A stretch of 64,000 nucleotides of DNA, from NCBI RefSeq assembly GCF_002849715.1, contig NZ_CP018863.1, positions 2,046,001 to 2,110,000 on the forward strand. Direction: 5' to 3'. A program made the translations under genes and the position numbers. The DNA is from Arthrobacter crystallopoietes (GTDB lineage Bacteria; Actinomycetota; Actinomycetes; Actinomycetales; Micrococcaceae). How positions within the stretch are numbered: the first letter of the stretch is position 1; the number at the start of each line of letters is the position of its first letter. Shown piece after piece: positions 55,928 through 64,000 of the stretch. The notes under the pieces were generated by a model, which saw only the letters and a list, made by a program, of their open reading frames with translations, was not told the origin of the DNA and made no database searches.

Positions 55928-57799
55928 ATGTCCATGAAGTCTTTCCCGAAACCCTCCGAACTGCCGGTGCCCGCCGGCGCCGAAGGATGGGAGAAAATTT
56001 ATCCGTACTATCTGGTCTTCCAGGACAAGCTCAAGGAGCAGGAAGACGCGAAGTTCTGGTTCTGCGACAGCCAGCACTGGCCCACGGTCTACAAGCCGTT
56101 CGAAACGATCGGCGGGGAGTTCGCGGTCAAGTGCCTGGGCCAGTACAACGCCCGGCACCTGATGATCCCCAACGCCAACGGGATTGAGTTCCGCGTGCAC
56201 CTGGGCTACCTGTACATGTCACCCATTCCGGTCCCCGAGGACCAGATCGCGGCGCGGGTCCCGCATTTCGAGCAGCGCGTGGGCCATTACTTCCAGAACT
56301 GGGAGGAACTGCTCAAGCAGTGGCACTTCAAGGTCCGCGGCACCATCGACGAGATGGAGAAGCTGTCCTTCAACAAGCTGCCGGACATGGTCCCGATGGA
56401 CGACATCACCACCGGCAAGGCGATGGACGGCTCCGAAGTCCTGCTGGAAAACTACGACCGGCTGATCCAGTTGGCCTACCAGAACTGGCAGTACCACTTC
56501 GAGTTCCTGAACCTGGGCTACATCGCCTACCTGGACTTCTTCAACTTCTGCAAGGAAGTGTTCCCCAACATCCCGGACCAGTCCATCGCGACCATGGTCC
56601 AGGGCGTGGACATGGAACTGTTCCGGCCCGACGATGAGCTCAAGAAGCTCGCCAAACTGGCCGTGGAGCTCCGTCTGGAATCCGCCTTCGGCAATACGGA
56701 CGACGTCGATGCCACCCTGGGTGCCATCGCTGCGGCACCGGGCGGGGACCGTTGGATTGCCCAGTACGAGGGCGCGAAGGATCCGTGGTTCAACTTCACC
56801 GTGGGCAATGGTTTCTACGGGCACGACAAGTACTGGTACGAGCACCAGGAGATCCCCCTGGGCTACATTGCCGACTACATCCGCCGGCTCGGCGAGGGCC
56901 AGAACATCATGCGCCCCACCGAGGAACTCATCGCGGAGAAGGAACGCATCGTCGAGGAATACCGGGACCTGCTCGAAGGTGAAACTCAGGCTCTCTTCGA
57001 CGCCAAGCGCCAGCTCGCCGCCACCGCCTACCCGTACGTGGAAAACCACAACTTCTACATCGAGCACTGGACCATGGGCGTCTTCTGGCGCAAGATCCGC
57101 GAACTGTCCCGGATGATGCATGCCGAGGGCTTCTGGACCGAACCCGATGACCTGCTCTACCTGACCCGCAACGAGGTCCGCGATGCACTGTTTGACCTGG
57201 TCACCGGCTGGGGCGTGGGCGCCGAACCGATCGGCCCCACCTACTGGCCGGAGGAGATCGAACGCCGCCGCGGCATTGTCGATGCGCTCAAGACCGCCCG
57301 TCCGCAGCCGGCGCTGAACACGCCGCCGGAATCCATCACCGAACCCTTCACCCGCATGCTCTGGGGCATCACCACCGAGCAGGTCCAGCAGTGGCTGGGC
57401 GCGGGCGAGGAAGTCGAGGGCGGCGGACTGCGCGGCATGGCGGCCTCGCCCGGCGTCGTCGAGGGCCTGGCCCGCGTCGTCCATGACTCGGATCAGCTCA
57501 CCGAAGTCCAGCAGGGCGAGATCCTGGTGGCCACCGTGACTTCGCCGTCCTGGGGCCCGATCTTCGGCAAGATCAAGGCCACTGTGACGGACATCGGCGG
57601 CATGATGAGCCACGCCGCTATTGTCTGCCGCGAGTACGGGCTGCCGGCAGTCACCGGAACGGGCAGCGGCTCGACCACCATCAAGACCGGGCAGCTGCTA
57701 CGGGTCGACGGCACCAAGGGCATCGTCCAGATTCTGGATATCGAGGAACCTGAACCCCTCGTGACCGGTCCCGGCGCCCACAGCCACAGCCACGCCTGA
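55928..57799 (+). CDS. PEP-synthase-like phosphohistidine subunit (CreH/CreI type)
   Basis: A 623-residue protein. The C-terminal 90 residues are the PEP-utilising mobile domain with the phospho-accepting His in VTDIGGMMSHAAIV (His562), then REYGLPAVTGTG and VDGTKGIVQIL. The first about 500 residues are an aromatic-rich helical domain (NGIEFRVHLGYLYMSPIPVP, NWQYHFEFLNLGYIAYLDFFNF, YGHDKYWYEHQEIPLGYI) that probably binds the phenol; phenol-phosphorylating enzymes such as phenylphosphate synthase and CreHI share this split design. The C-terminus is His-rich (AHSHSHA). The ATG follows AAAGGA. The preceding gene supplies the nucleotide-binding half. Confidence 0.88.
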   Translation: MSMKSFPKPSELPVPAGAEGWEKIYPYYLVFQDKLKEQEDAKFWFCDSQHWPTVYKPFETIGGEFAVKCLGQYNARHLMIPNANGIEFRVHLGYLYMSPIPVPEDQIAARVPHFEQRVGHYFQNWEELLKQWHFKVRGTIDEMEKLSFNKLPDMVPMDDITTGKAMDGSEVLLENYDRLIQLAYQNWQYHFEFLNLGYIAYLDFFNFCKEVFPNIPDQSIATMVQGVDMELFRPDDELKKLAKLAVELRLESAFGNTDDVDATLGAIAAAPGGDRWIAQYEGAKDPWFNFTVGNGFYGHDKYWYEHQEIPLGYIADYIRRLGEGQNIMRPTEELIAEKERIVEEYRDLLEGETQALFDAKRQLAATAYPYVENHNFYIEHWTMGVFWRKIRELSRMMHAEGFWTEPDDLLYLTRNEVRDALFDLVTGWGVGAEPIGPTYWPEEIERRRGIVDALKTARPQPALNTPPESITEPFTRMLWGITTEQVQQWLGAGEEVEGGGLRGMAASPGVVEGLARVVHDSDQLTEVQQGEILVATVTSPSWGPIFGKIKATVTDIGGMMSHAAIVCREYGLPAVTGTGSGSTTIKTGQLLRVDGTKGIVQILDIEEPEPLVTGPGAHSHSHA

Positions 57800-57892
57800 G
57801 TACCTCCACCTCAGGTGATCCCAGTGCCGGGCCGGGCGAGCCAGCCCTTCCCACGGCCCCGGTCCGGCACAACCCAACGCAAAGGTTTGAAG

Positions 57893-58702
57893 ATGACGCA
57901 GCAACCCACCGATGCCAACGACGCCGCTGCTACCAGCAGGGAGCGGACGGATGCTGGTACGGCACAGCGGACCGTGCTGATCACCGGTGCCGCCGGGGGC
58001 CTCGGCCGGGCCTTCGCGCTCGGTTTCGCCGGCCGCGGCTACCGGGTGGCCGTCGCGGACGTGAACCTGGAAGGCGCGGAAGAGACGGCCAAGCTGGTCC
58101 GCGAAACCGGTGCCGACGCGGCGGCCTACCGGGCAGATGTGACCGACCCGGCGTCCACTGAGTCGCTCGCTGCCCAGGTGGCGGAATTCGGGAACGGTCG
58201 CATCGACGTCGTACTCAATAACGCGGCCATTTACGCCACGGTGACCCGCACGCCCTTCGAGGACATCGACCCGGACGAATGGGACCTGGTCATGAATGTG
58301 AACCTCAAGGGGCCTTGGCTGGTGACCCGTGCGGCGAGCCCCTACCTGGCCGATGGCGGGCGCGTTATCAACCTGTCCAGTGCCACCATCTTCTCCGGGT
58401 CCGAGCAGTGGCTGCACTATGTCGCTTCCAAGGGCGGGGTGGTGGCGCTGACCCGGGTGCTGGCCAAGGAGCTGGGCCGGCGCGGCATCACGGTCAACGC
58501 GATCGCGCCGGGCTTCACGCTCACCGAAGCCAGCTACTCGCTGATGGAGGACGCCGAAAGCTACGGCGTGGACCGCGGGGCGCTCAAGCGGGCCAGCCAG
58601 CCCGAAGACATCGTCGGGGCGGCGCTGTTCCTGGCCGGTCCGGACAGCTCGTACATCACCGGCCAAACCATGGTGGTCGACGGCGGCCGCCAGTTCATCT
58701 AA
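57893..58702 (+). CDS. short-chain dehydrogenase (CreG-like alcohol dehydrogenase)
   Basis: A 269-residue classical SDR. NAD-binding GAAGGLGRAFALGF, NNAAIYATVT, active-site Ser in NLSSATIFSG and YVASKGGVVAL, and the C-terminal YITGQTMVVDGGRQF. An N-terminal about 25-residue extension is Thr/Ala/Asp-rich and variable. In the cre pathway an alcohol dehydrogenase oxidises the benzyl alcohol to the aldehyde; this gene fits that step. ATG 57893 with AAAGG upstream is preferred; the in-frame extension to 57815 is Pro-rich and nonconserved. Confidence 0.88.
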   Translation: MTQQPTDANDAAATSRERTDAGTAQRTVLITGAAGGLGRAFALGFAGRGYRVAVADVNLEGAEETAKLVRETGADAAAYRADVTDPASTESLAAQVAEFGNGRIDVVLNNAAIYATVTRTPFEDIDPDEWDLVMNVNLKGPWLVTRAASPYLADGGRVINLSSATIFSGSEQWLHYVASKGGVVALTRVLAKELGRRGITVNAIAPGFTLTEASYSLMEDAESYGVDRGALKRASQPEDIVGAALFLAGPDSSYITGQTMVVDGGRQFI

Positions 58703-58750
58703 AAACTTCAACCGTCATTTCCAACAAGATTTCCAGCACAAGGAGGAGCC

Positions 58751-59071
58751 ATGCCAACGGTTTATTTCACCGACACGGAAGGCACCACACGCGAGATCAC
58801 CGGCAACCCCGGGGACTCGGTCATGGAGACGGCCGTCCGCAACGGCGTCCCCGGCATCGTCGCCGAATGCGGCGGTTCGCTGTCCTGCGCCACCTGCCAC
58901 GTCTTTGTCCGCGAGGACGAGCTGCCCGAGCTGCCGCCCATGGAGGACATGGAGGACGAAATGCTCTACGGCACCGCGGTGGACCGGGAGGAGAACTCCC
59001 GCCTGTCCTGCCAGCTGAAGCTGTGCGAGGGTCAGGACCTCCACGTCACTACACCGGAAACGCAGGTCTGA
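58751..59071 (+). CDS. [2Fe-2S] ferredoxin, adrenodoxin/putidaredoxin type (CreF-like)
   Basis: A 106-residue plant/adrenodoxin-type ferredoxin. Cluster ligands are Cys40, Cys46, Cys49 (AECGGSLSCATCH) and Cys87 (RLSCQL), with the acidic helix PELPPMEDMEDEM that docks reductase and P450. It donates electrons to the P450 of this cluster. The start ATG follows AAGGAGG. It overlaps the reductase start by 1 nt (TGATG). Confidence 0.94.
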   Translation: MPTVYFTDTEGTTREITGNPGDSVMETAVRNGVPGIVAECGGSLSCATCHVFVREDELPELPPMEDMEDEMLYGTAVDREENSRLSCQLKLCEGQDLHVTTPETQV

Positions 59072-60399
59072 TGATGGGCACCGGAACCGCTGACGCGGAA
59101 GCCAAGACCAACGACGGCGCCGCCGCCGCTGCAGGGAAGGCGCCGGCCCGGACCGGGCTGCTGATCATCGGCGCCAGCCAGTCCGGCGTGCAGCTGGCCG
59201 TGTCGCTGCGGGCCCTGGGCTTCGACGAGCACATCACGCTGCTCGGCGACGAGGACCACCGGCCCTACCAGCGCCCCGCGCTGTCCAAGGAGTTCCTGCA
59301 GGGCACGGTGGAGAGCGAATCGCTGATTTTCCGCTCCAACGAGTACTGGGACGAGCACAACATCACCCTGGTCAAGGGCGAGTACATCACCCGGATTGAT
59401 AAGAACGACGACGGCTCCGGCACCGCGCACGCCGCCTCCGGTGCCGAATTCGGGTTCAAGCGCCTGGCCCTGACGGTCGGCGCCCGGGCGCGGAAACTCG
59501 ACCTGCCCGGGGCAGACCTGGGCGGCGTGGTTTACCTGCGCAACGCGGACGACGCCCTGGCACTGAAGGCACAGCTGGACAGCGTGCGCGAAGCCGTGGT
59601 GGTAGGCGGCGGCTTCATCGGGCTGGAAGCGGCGTCCAGCCTGCACAAGATGCGCAAGTCCGTCACCGTCCTCGAGTACGGCCCGCGCCTGATCGGCCGC
59701 GCCGTGGGCGAGGACACCAGCGACTACTTCCTGCAGGCCCACCGCGGCCGCGGCATCGACATCCGGCTCGATGCCCGGATGAAGCGCCTGACCGCAGCCG
59801 AAGACGGAAGCCGGGTGGCCGGCGTCGAACTTGAGGACGGCACGGTGATCCCCGCGCAGCTGGTACTCGTCGGGATCGGCGTGGTCCCCAACACCGAACT
59901 CGCCGAGCAACTGGGACTGGAAGTCGACAACGGCATCGTAGTGGACTCCCACGCCTTGGCATCGGACGGCACCACCGTGGCGGTGGGCGATGTGGCGAAT
60001 ATGCCCAACCCGCTGCCCGGCTCGCCCGAGGGAGAGCACATCCGGCTGGAAAGCGTGAACAACGCGATCGAGCACGCCAAAGTGGCCGCCTATTCGCTGA
60101 TGGGCCGGCGCGAGGACTATGCCGGCATCCCATGGTTCTGGTCCAACCAGGCGGACCTGAAACTGCAGATCGCCGGACTGACCCTCGGCTATGACCAGAC
60201 CGTGGTCCGGCGCGACGACGAACGCGGCAAATTCTCCGTGCTCTACTACCGCAACGGCCGGATCATAGCCGCGGACTGCGTCAATGCACCGCTGGATTTC
60301 ATGTCGGTCAAGAACGCTCTGGCCAAGGGCCAGAACATACCCGCGGACGCGGCGGCGGATCCCGCCGTCATGCTGAAGACCATCATCACGGACGGCTAA
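59071..60399 (+). CDS. FAD-dependent ferredoxin reductase (CreE-like)
   Basis: A 442-residue reductase of the putidaredoxin-reductase class. FAD site LLIIGASQSGVQLAVSLRALG (split), YQRPALSKEFLQG, NAD site AVVVGGGFIGLEAASSLHKM, and the C-terminal IPWFWSNQADLKLQIAG interface. A variable Ala-rich N-terminus of about 28 residues precedes the first strand. It passes electrons from NAD(P)H to the adjacent ferredoxin. It starts on the ATG that overlaps the ferredoxin stop. Confidence 0.94.
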   Translation: MMGTGTADAEAKTNDGAAAAAGKAPARTGLLIIGASQSGVQLAVSLRALGFDEHITLLGDEDHRPYQRPALSKEFLQGTVESESLIFRSNEYWDEHNITLVKGEYITRIDKNDDGSGTAHAASGAEFGFKRLALTVGARARKLDLPGADLGGVVYLRNADDALALKAQLDSVREAVVVGGGFIGLEAASSLHKMRKSVTVLEYGPRLIGRAVGEDTSDYFLQAHRGRGIDIRLDARMKRLTAAEDGSRVAGVELEDGTVIPAQLVLVGIGVVPNTELAEQLGLEVDNGIVVDSHALASDGTTVAVGDVANMPNPLPGSPEGEHIRLESVNNAIEHAKVAAYSLMGRREDYAGIPWFWSNQADLKLQIAGLTLGYDQTVVRRDDERGKFSVLYYRNGRIIAADCVNAPLDFMSVKNALAKGQNIPADAAADPAVMLKTIITDG

Positions 60400-60407
60400 G
60401 GAACCCC

Positions 60408-61184
60408 ATGAGAACCCCCGACACGCAGAGTCCGCAGACCAACCCCGACGCCGCCGCCGGCACCGCCTGGTCCGCAGCGGATCCGGCAGCGCACGCGGAA
60501 GATCCCCGCGCCACCGCCTTTGCCGCCGCGTACCCCGTACGGCCCGTTCCGGCCACCGGCACCCTGGACACCTCGCCCATCGCCGGCACACCGGCGGCCG
60601 AAGACCTGGACAGGCTCTGGAAGGCCGTGGTGGAGGAAACCCGCAGCCGCGGCAACGACATCCACCTGCCCATCTCGCTGGCCTACGCCGAACGGCTCTG
60701 CCGGGCCTACCCGGAGGCCGACGCCGAAGTGGTCCGCGTGGCCATCGTGCTGCATGACACCGGCTGGGCGCACGTGGACGAATCACGCATCCTCTCCGAA
60801 GGTTTCACCGGCGACTGGCGGAAGGCCGCCATCCGCTTCGAGCACGAAACCGAAGGCTGCAAGGTGGCCCGCCGGGTGCTGCCCGGACTGGGCTACCCGG
60901 ACGGCTTCATCGCGCGGGTCTGCGAAATCATCGACGGCCACGACACCCGCCATGTGGCCTTCTCGCTGGAGGATGCCCTGGTCCGCGACGCCGACCGGCT
61001 GTGGCGCTTCGACCACGCCGGCATCGCACTGGCCTCGTCCTGGTTCGCCATGACGCCTGCCGTCTACACGGACCGCCTGGCCGCGGAGATCATCCCCGAA
61101 CTCATCACCGAAGCCGCCTACGCGATGGGCACGGCCGACCTCGCCCGGTCCAACGCACTGCTCAAGACAGGAGTGATCCGATGA
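60408..61184 (+). CDS. HD-domain phosphohydrolase 2 (CreD-like)
   Basis: A 258-residue HD protein with a 60-residue low-complexity N-terminus. The HD pair is in AIVLHDTGWAHVD (His116, Asp117), and the second conserved block is EIIDGHDTRHVAFSLEDALVRDADRLWRF. It is the best candidate for the CreD step, because it lies between the P450 redox chain and the aldehyde dehydrogenase. It is paralogous to the HD gene at 51641. The gene overlaps the aldehyde dehydrogenase start by 4 nt (ATGA). Confidence 0.87.
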   Translation: MRTPDTQSPQTNPDAAAGTAWSAADPAAHAEDPRATAFAAAYPVRPVPATGTLDTSPIAGTPAAEDLDRLWKAVVEETRSRGNDIHLPISLAYAERLCRAYPEADAEVVRVAIVLHDTGWAHVDESRILSEGFTGDWRKAAIRFEHETEGCKVARRVLPGLGYPDGFIARVCEIIDGHDTRHVAFSLEDALVRDADRLWRFDHAGIALASSWFAMTPAVYTDRLAAEIIPELITEAAYAMGTADLARSNALLKTGVIR

Positions 61185-62725
61185 CTTCCGCCGCCCACAG
61201 TGCCACCGAGGCAACCAGGCAAGCGCCGGCGGCGTTCTCCGGCCCTGCCGTGGACGCCCGCGCCGCGCTCTCCCTGCCCTACACCCACGTGGACGACGTC
61301 TTCATCAATGGCGCCTGGGTTCCCGCCCGCGGCACCGGCCGCAACCCCGTCACCGATCCGGCCACCGGCCAGATCTGGGGCTCGGTTCCGGACGGCACGC
61401 CCGAGGATATCGACGCCGCGGTCGGTGCGGCGCGCAAGGCGTTCGACGGCGGGTGGGCCCGGCTTGCTCCATCCGAGCGGGCCGCCTACCTGCTGCGCAT
61501 CGCCGACGAGGTGGACAAGCGGGCGGAGGAAATGTCGCTGACCAACACCCGCGAAAACGGTTCGCCGGTCTCCGAGTCCACCGGGGCCGCGGCCAACGCG
61601 GCGAGTATCTTCCGCTATTTCGCCACCCTCGCGGAGTACCTGGAGCGCGACGACGTCCGCCCGTTCCCGCGCGGCGGCGGTGAGTCGGTGGTGCGCCGGG
61701 ATCCGGTGGGCGTGTGTGCGCTGATCGCGCCGTGGAACTTTCCGATCAACCTGATGGTGATCAAGCTGGCGCCGGCGCTGCTGGCAGGCTGCACCGTGGT
61801 GATGAAACCGGCCTCGCCCACTCCGCTGTCCTTCCGGCTGGTTGTCGACGCCGTGGCCGCCGCCGGTGTACCCGCCGGCGTGGTCAACCTGGTCACCGGT
61901 TCCGGCCGGCTGGGCGATGCGCTGGTCAGGCACCCAGGCGTGGACAAGGTGGCCTTCACCGGTTCAACCCCGGTGGGCCGGAAGATTGCCGCGGCCTGCG
62001 GCGAACTGCTGCGGCCGGTCACACTGGAACTCGGCGGCAAGTCCAGTGGCATCGTGCTGCCGGACGCGGACCTGGACGCCATGTCCAGCGGACTGGTGCG
62101 CTCCTGCATGCGCAACACCGGCCAGACCTGCTACATCTCCACCCGGATCCTGGCCCCCGCCGGACGCTACGACGAGGTGGTGGACATGGTGACCGCAACC
62201 ATCGCCGCCGGGGTGCAGGGAGACCCCTTGGATCCTGCAACCGTCTTCGGGCCGGCAGCCACCGAATCCCAGTACCGGACCGTGCTGGAATACGTGGACG
62301 CCGGCCGGGCCGAAGGCGCCCGGGCGACCACCGGTGGCCGCGCGGCACGGCTCGGCGGCGGACTCGAAGGCGGCTTCTTCGTGGAACCCACGGTCTTCGC
62401 CGACGTCACACCGTCCATGCGGATCTCCCGCGAGGAAATCTTCGGCCCGGTGATCTCCGTCCTGAAGTACACGGACGTGGACGAGGCTGTCGCCTTGGCG
62501 AACAACACCGAGTTCGGCCTGGGCGGCCTGGTATTCGGCACGGACCAGGACGCTGCCCTCGCCGTCGCTGACCGGATGGACACCGGCTCCGTGGGCATCA
62601 ACTTCTTTGCCTCCAACCATTCCGCGCCGTTTGGCGGGCGGCACGATTCGGGTCTCGGCACGGAATACGGCATCGAAGGGCTCAACGCTTACCTCAGCTA
62701 CAAATCCATCCACCGCCGGCCATAG
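61181..62725 (+). CDS. NAD(P)-dependent aldehyde dehydrogenase (CreC-like)
   Basis: A 514-residue ALDH. Cofactor motif IAPWNFPINLMVIKLAPALL and VMKPASPTPLS, oxyanion Glu283 in LELGGKSSG, nucleophile Cys317 in NTGQTCYIS, and FFVEPTVFADVTPSMRISREEIFGPV. Full length. It should oxidise the aromatic aldehyde from the preceding SDR to the carboxylate (4-hydroxybenzoate in the cre pathway). The ATG overlaps the HD gene stop (ATGA). A strong terminator follows. Confidence 0.93.
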   Translation: MTSAAHSATEATRQAPAAFSGPAVDARAALSLPYTHVDDVFINGAWVPARGTGRNPVTDPATGQIWGSVPDGTPEDIDAAVGAARKAFDGGWARLAPSERAAYLLRIADEVDKRAEEMSLTNTRENGSPVSESTGAAANAASIFRYFATLAEYLERDDVRPFPRGGGESVVRRDPVGVCALIAPWNFPINLMVIKLAPALLAGCTVVMKPASPTPLSFRLVVDAVAAAGVPAGVVNLVTGSGRLGDALVRHPGVDKVAFTGSTPVGRKIAAACGELLRPVTLELGGKSSGIVLPDADLDAMSSGLVRSCMRNTGQTCYISTRILAPAGRYDEVVDMVTATIAAGVQGDPLDPATVFGPAATESQYRTVLEYVDAGRAEGARATTGGRAARLGGGLEGGFFVEPTVFADVTPSMRISREEIFGPVISVLKYTDVDEAVALANNTEFGLGGLVFGTDQDAALAVADRMDTGSVGINFFASNHSAPFGGRHDSGLGTEYGIEGLNAYLSYKSIHRRP

Positions 62726-62756
62726 TCTGCCATCCTGCAGGCTCCTGCTGCCGCAC

Positions 62757-62793
62757 GGAAATGCCCGGATGGAACCTCCACCCGGGCATTTCC
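62757..62793. terminator. terminator at the end of the cre-like operon
   Basis: GGAAATGCCCGG (62757-62768) pairs with CCGGGCATTTCC (62782-62793); 12-bp stem, 13-nt loop, followed by TTATCT. It separates the operon from the convergent MFS gene. Confidence 0.85.
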
Positions 62794-62822
62794 TTATCTA
62801 GATGTCGGCGGTATGTTCCGCG

Positions 62823-64000
62823 TCAGTCGAGGTTGACCTTGGTGCCTTCCGGCGTGGCGCGGACGGCAATGGTGCCGGCGAGGATGACGGCGATCCAGAA
62901 CGCTCCGACCAGCCAGATGCTGCCGTTGCCCGCGATCATCAGGCCGGTGGCGATCATCGGGGTGAAGCCGGCGCCGAGCACCGAAGCGCCCTGGTAGGAC
63001 AGCGAGGCTCCGGTGTAGCGCATGCGGGTGGGGAACTGCTCGGCGATGTAGGCGCCGATGGGGCCGAAGAGCGCGCCCTGGACGATGCCGTTGCCGACCA
63101 CGATGGCGATGGCGAAGCCCCACAGCGTGCCGTTGCTCAGCAGCATCAGCAGCGGGTAGGCCAGCACAATGCCGGTGATGCCTGCAACGGTGAGGACCTT
63201 GCGGCGGCCGATCCGGTCACTGAGCCGCGCAGTGTAGAAGCACATGATCAGGGTGAGGACGGCGCCTGCCGCCTTCCAATTGAGTACGCCGGAACGGTCC
63301 ACCCCGTTGCCGACGGCGATGGAAACGCCCCACACGGTCAGGATGCCCTGGCAGGCGTAGAAGCTCATGGTGGCGATCAGGGCAACAACGACGGCGCGGG
63401 GATGGTTTCGCAGCACGTCGAAGAGCGGCATGCGCTTTTTCTCGCCGGCTTCCTGCAGCTTCTGGAACATCGGCGTTTCAGCAACCTTGAGCCGAATGAT
63501 CATGCCGACGGCGATCAGCACCGCGCTGAGCAGGAACGGAATGCGCCAGCCCCACTGCAGGAACGCATCGCCGGTCAGGGCGGACGTCAGCGAAACCACC
63601 AAGGTGGCCAGCACGGCACCGGCGGGTCCACCGGCGGTGGCGAAGGAAGTGGCCAGGCCGCGCTTCTTCTGTGGTGCGGACTCCAGTGCCATCAAGGCCG
63701 CGCCGCCCCATTCGCCGCCCACGGCAATGCCCTGGATGACGCGCAGGGTCACCAGCAGGACCGGCGCAAGGATTCCGATCACTGCGGTGGTGGGCAGCAG
63801 GCCGATGAGGACCGTCGAAGCGCCCATCAGCAGCATGGACAGCACAAGCATTTTCTTGCGCCCGAGCTTGTCGCCGAAGTGGCCGAAGACGATGCCGCCG
63901 AGCGGACGCGCCAGGTAGCCTGCGGCCAGCGTCGCGAAGGAGGCGAACAGGCCGAAGGCGGGGCTGAGGTTGGCGAAGAAAACGGTATTGAAGACGATGC
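62823..64000 (-). CDS. MFS transporter of the metabolite:H+ symporter family, N-terminus outside window
   Basis: At least 392 residues are visible and the frame continues through the right edge. The loop 2-3 signature GGIVFGHFGDKLGRKK is typical of the MHS group (shikimate, proline/betaine, aromatic acid symporters). Further features are GEWGGAALMALESAPQKKRG and FPTRMRYTGASLSYQGAS. Placed next to the cre-like operon it may import an aromatic substrate (inference). The start codon is not in the window. Confidence 0.92.
   Translation of the reverse strand, partial: IVFNTVFFANLSPAFGLFASFATLAAGYLARPLGGIVFGHFGDKLGRKKMLVLSMLLMGASTVLIGLLPTTAVIGILAPVLLVTLRVIQGIAVGGEWGGAALMALESAPQKKRGLATSFATAGGPAGAVLATLVVSLTSALTGDAFLQWGWRIPFLLSAVLIAVGMIIRLKVAETPMFQKLQEAGEKKRMPLFDVLRNHPRAVVVALIATMSFYACQGILTVWGVSIAVGNGVDRSGVLNWKAAGAVLTLIMCFYTARLSDRIGRRKVLTVAGITGIVLAYPLLMLLSNGTLWGFAIAIVVGNGIVQGALFGPIGAYIAEQFPTRMRYTGASLSYQGASVLGAGFTPMIATGLMIAGNGSIWLVGAFWIAVILAGTIAVRATPEGTKVNLD

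Overview
The window is high-GC DNA with a Micrococcaceae-like (Arthrobacter/Pseudarthrobacter type) actinobacterial character. This assignment is an inference from several signs: a DtxR/IdeR-type iron box, paired HspR (HAIR) operators in front of a clpC-like gene, an actinobacterial LexA/SOS box in front of umuDC, a SARP/BTAD regulator, a GH76 enzyme and leaderless promoters. No rRNA, tRNA, CRISPR array, transposase or prophage was recognised. It reads as an ordinary soil-actinobacterial chromosome rich in small catabolic clusters.

Layout. (a) 1-6.1 kb: a probable catabolic cluster. A GntR repressor, a luciferase-like monooxygenase, two AA_synth (DUF1185) paralogues and an alpha/beta hydrolase form one minus-strand operon. 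Divergent to it are a SnoaL::flavin-reductase fusion and a BCCT transporter. The gene content suggests oxidative cleavage of a small N-containing, betaine-like compound taken up by the BCCT carrier. (b) 6.1-9.3 kb: a heat-shock ClpC-like ATPase with two HAIR boxes. (c) 9.3-14 kb: a secreted small protein, a GYD protein, a hydrolase, then a trio of signal peptidase I, multicopper oxidase and a membrane-anchored protein. (d) 14-20.3 kb: SARP regulator, STAS-like protein, ATP-dependent DNA ligase, an orphan LuxR-type regulator with a degenerate receiver, an SOS-controlled umuDC pair and a universal stress protein. (e) 20.3-26.1 kb: a tripartite tricarboxylate transporter locus with two fused ORFs (TctA::TctB and PrpF::TctC) and a divergent LysR regulator. 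(f) 26.2-28.8 kb: an MFS carrier with a GcvT/DmdA-like folate-dependent methyltransferase. (g) 28.9-39.9 kb: housekeeping and small genes, including a YhhQ transporter and tRNA-guanine transglycosylase (queuosine salvage), a ZIP metal transporter and several VOC and SRPBCC proteins. (h) 40-44 kb: an iron ABC importer with an upstream iron box. (i) 44-51.5 kb: GH76, a short-chain dehydrogenase plus acyl-CoA dehydrogenase pair, and PEP carboxylase.

(j) 51.6-64 kb is the most striking region. HD hydrolase, IclR regulator, cytochrome P450, a two-protein PEP-synthase-like phosphotransferase, SDR, [2Fe-2S] ferredoxin, ferredoxin reductase, second HD hydrolase and aldehyde dehydrogenase run in one direction, followed by a convergent MFS carrier. 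The gene content matches the Corynebacterium glutamicum cre logic for p-cresol/alkylphenols. There the phenol is phosphorylated, its para-alkyl group is oxidised by a P450 with its own redox chain, the phosphate is removed, and alcohol and aldehyde dehydrogenases carry the product to 4-hydroxybenzoate.

Other points worth attention are mirror-image leaderless promoters with a repeated operator element at 3.3-3.5 kb, a UmuD with Arg at the catalytic Lys position, the PrpF::TctC read-through ORF with a good internal ribosome binding site, and a strongly repeated CCGCCGTCGT oligomer scattered over the window.
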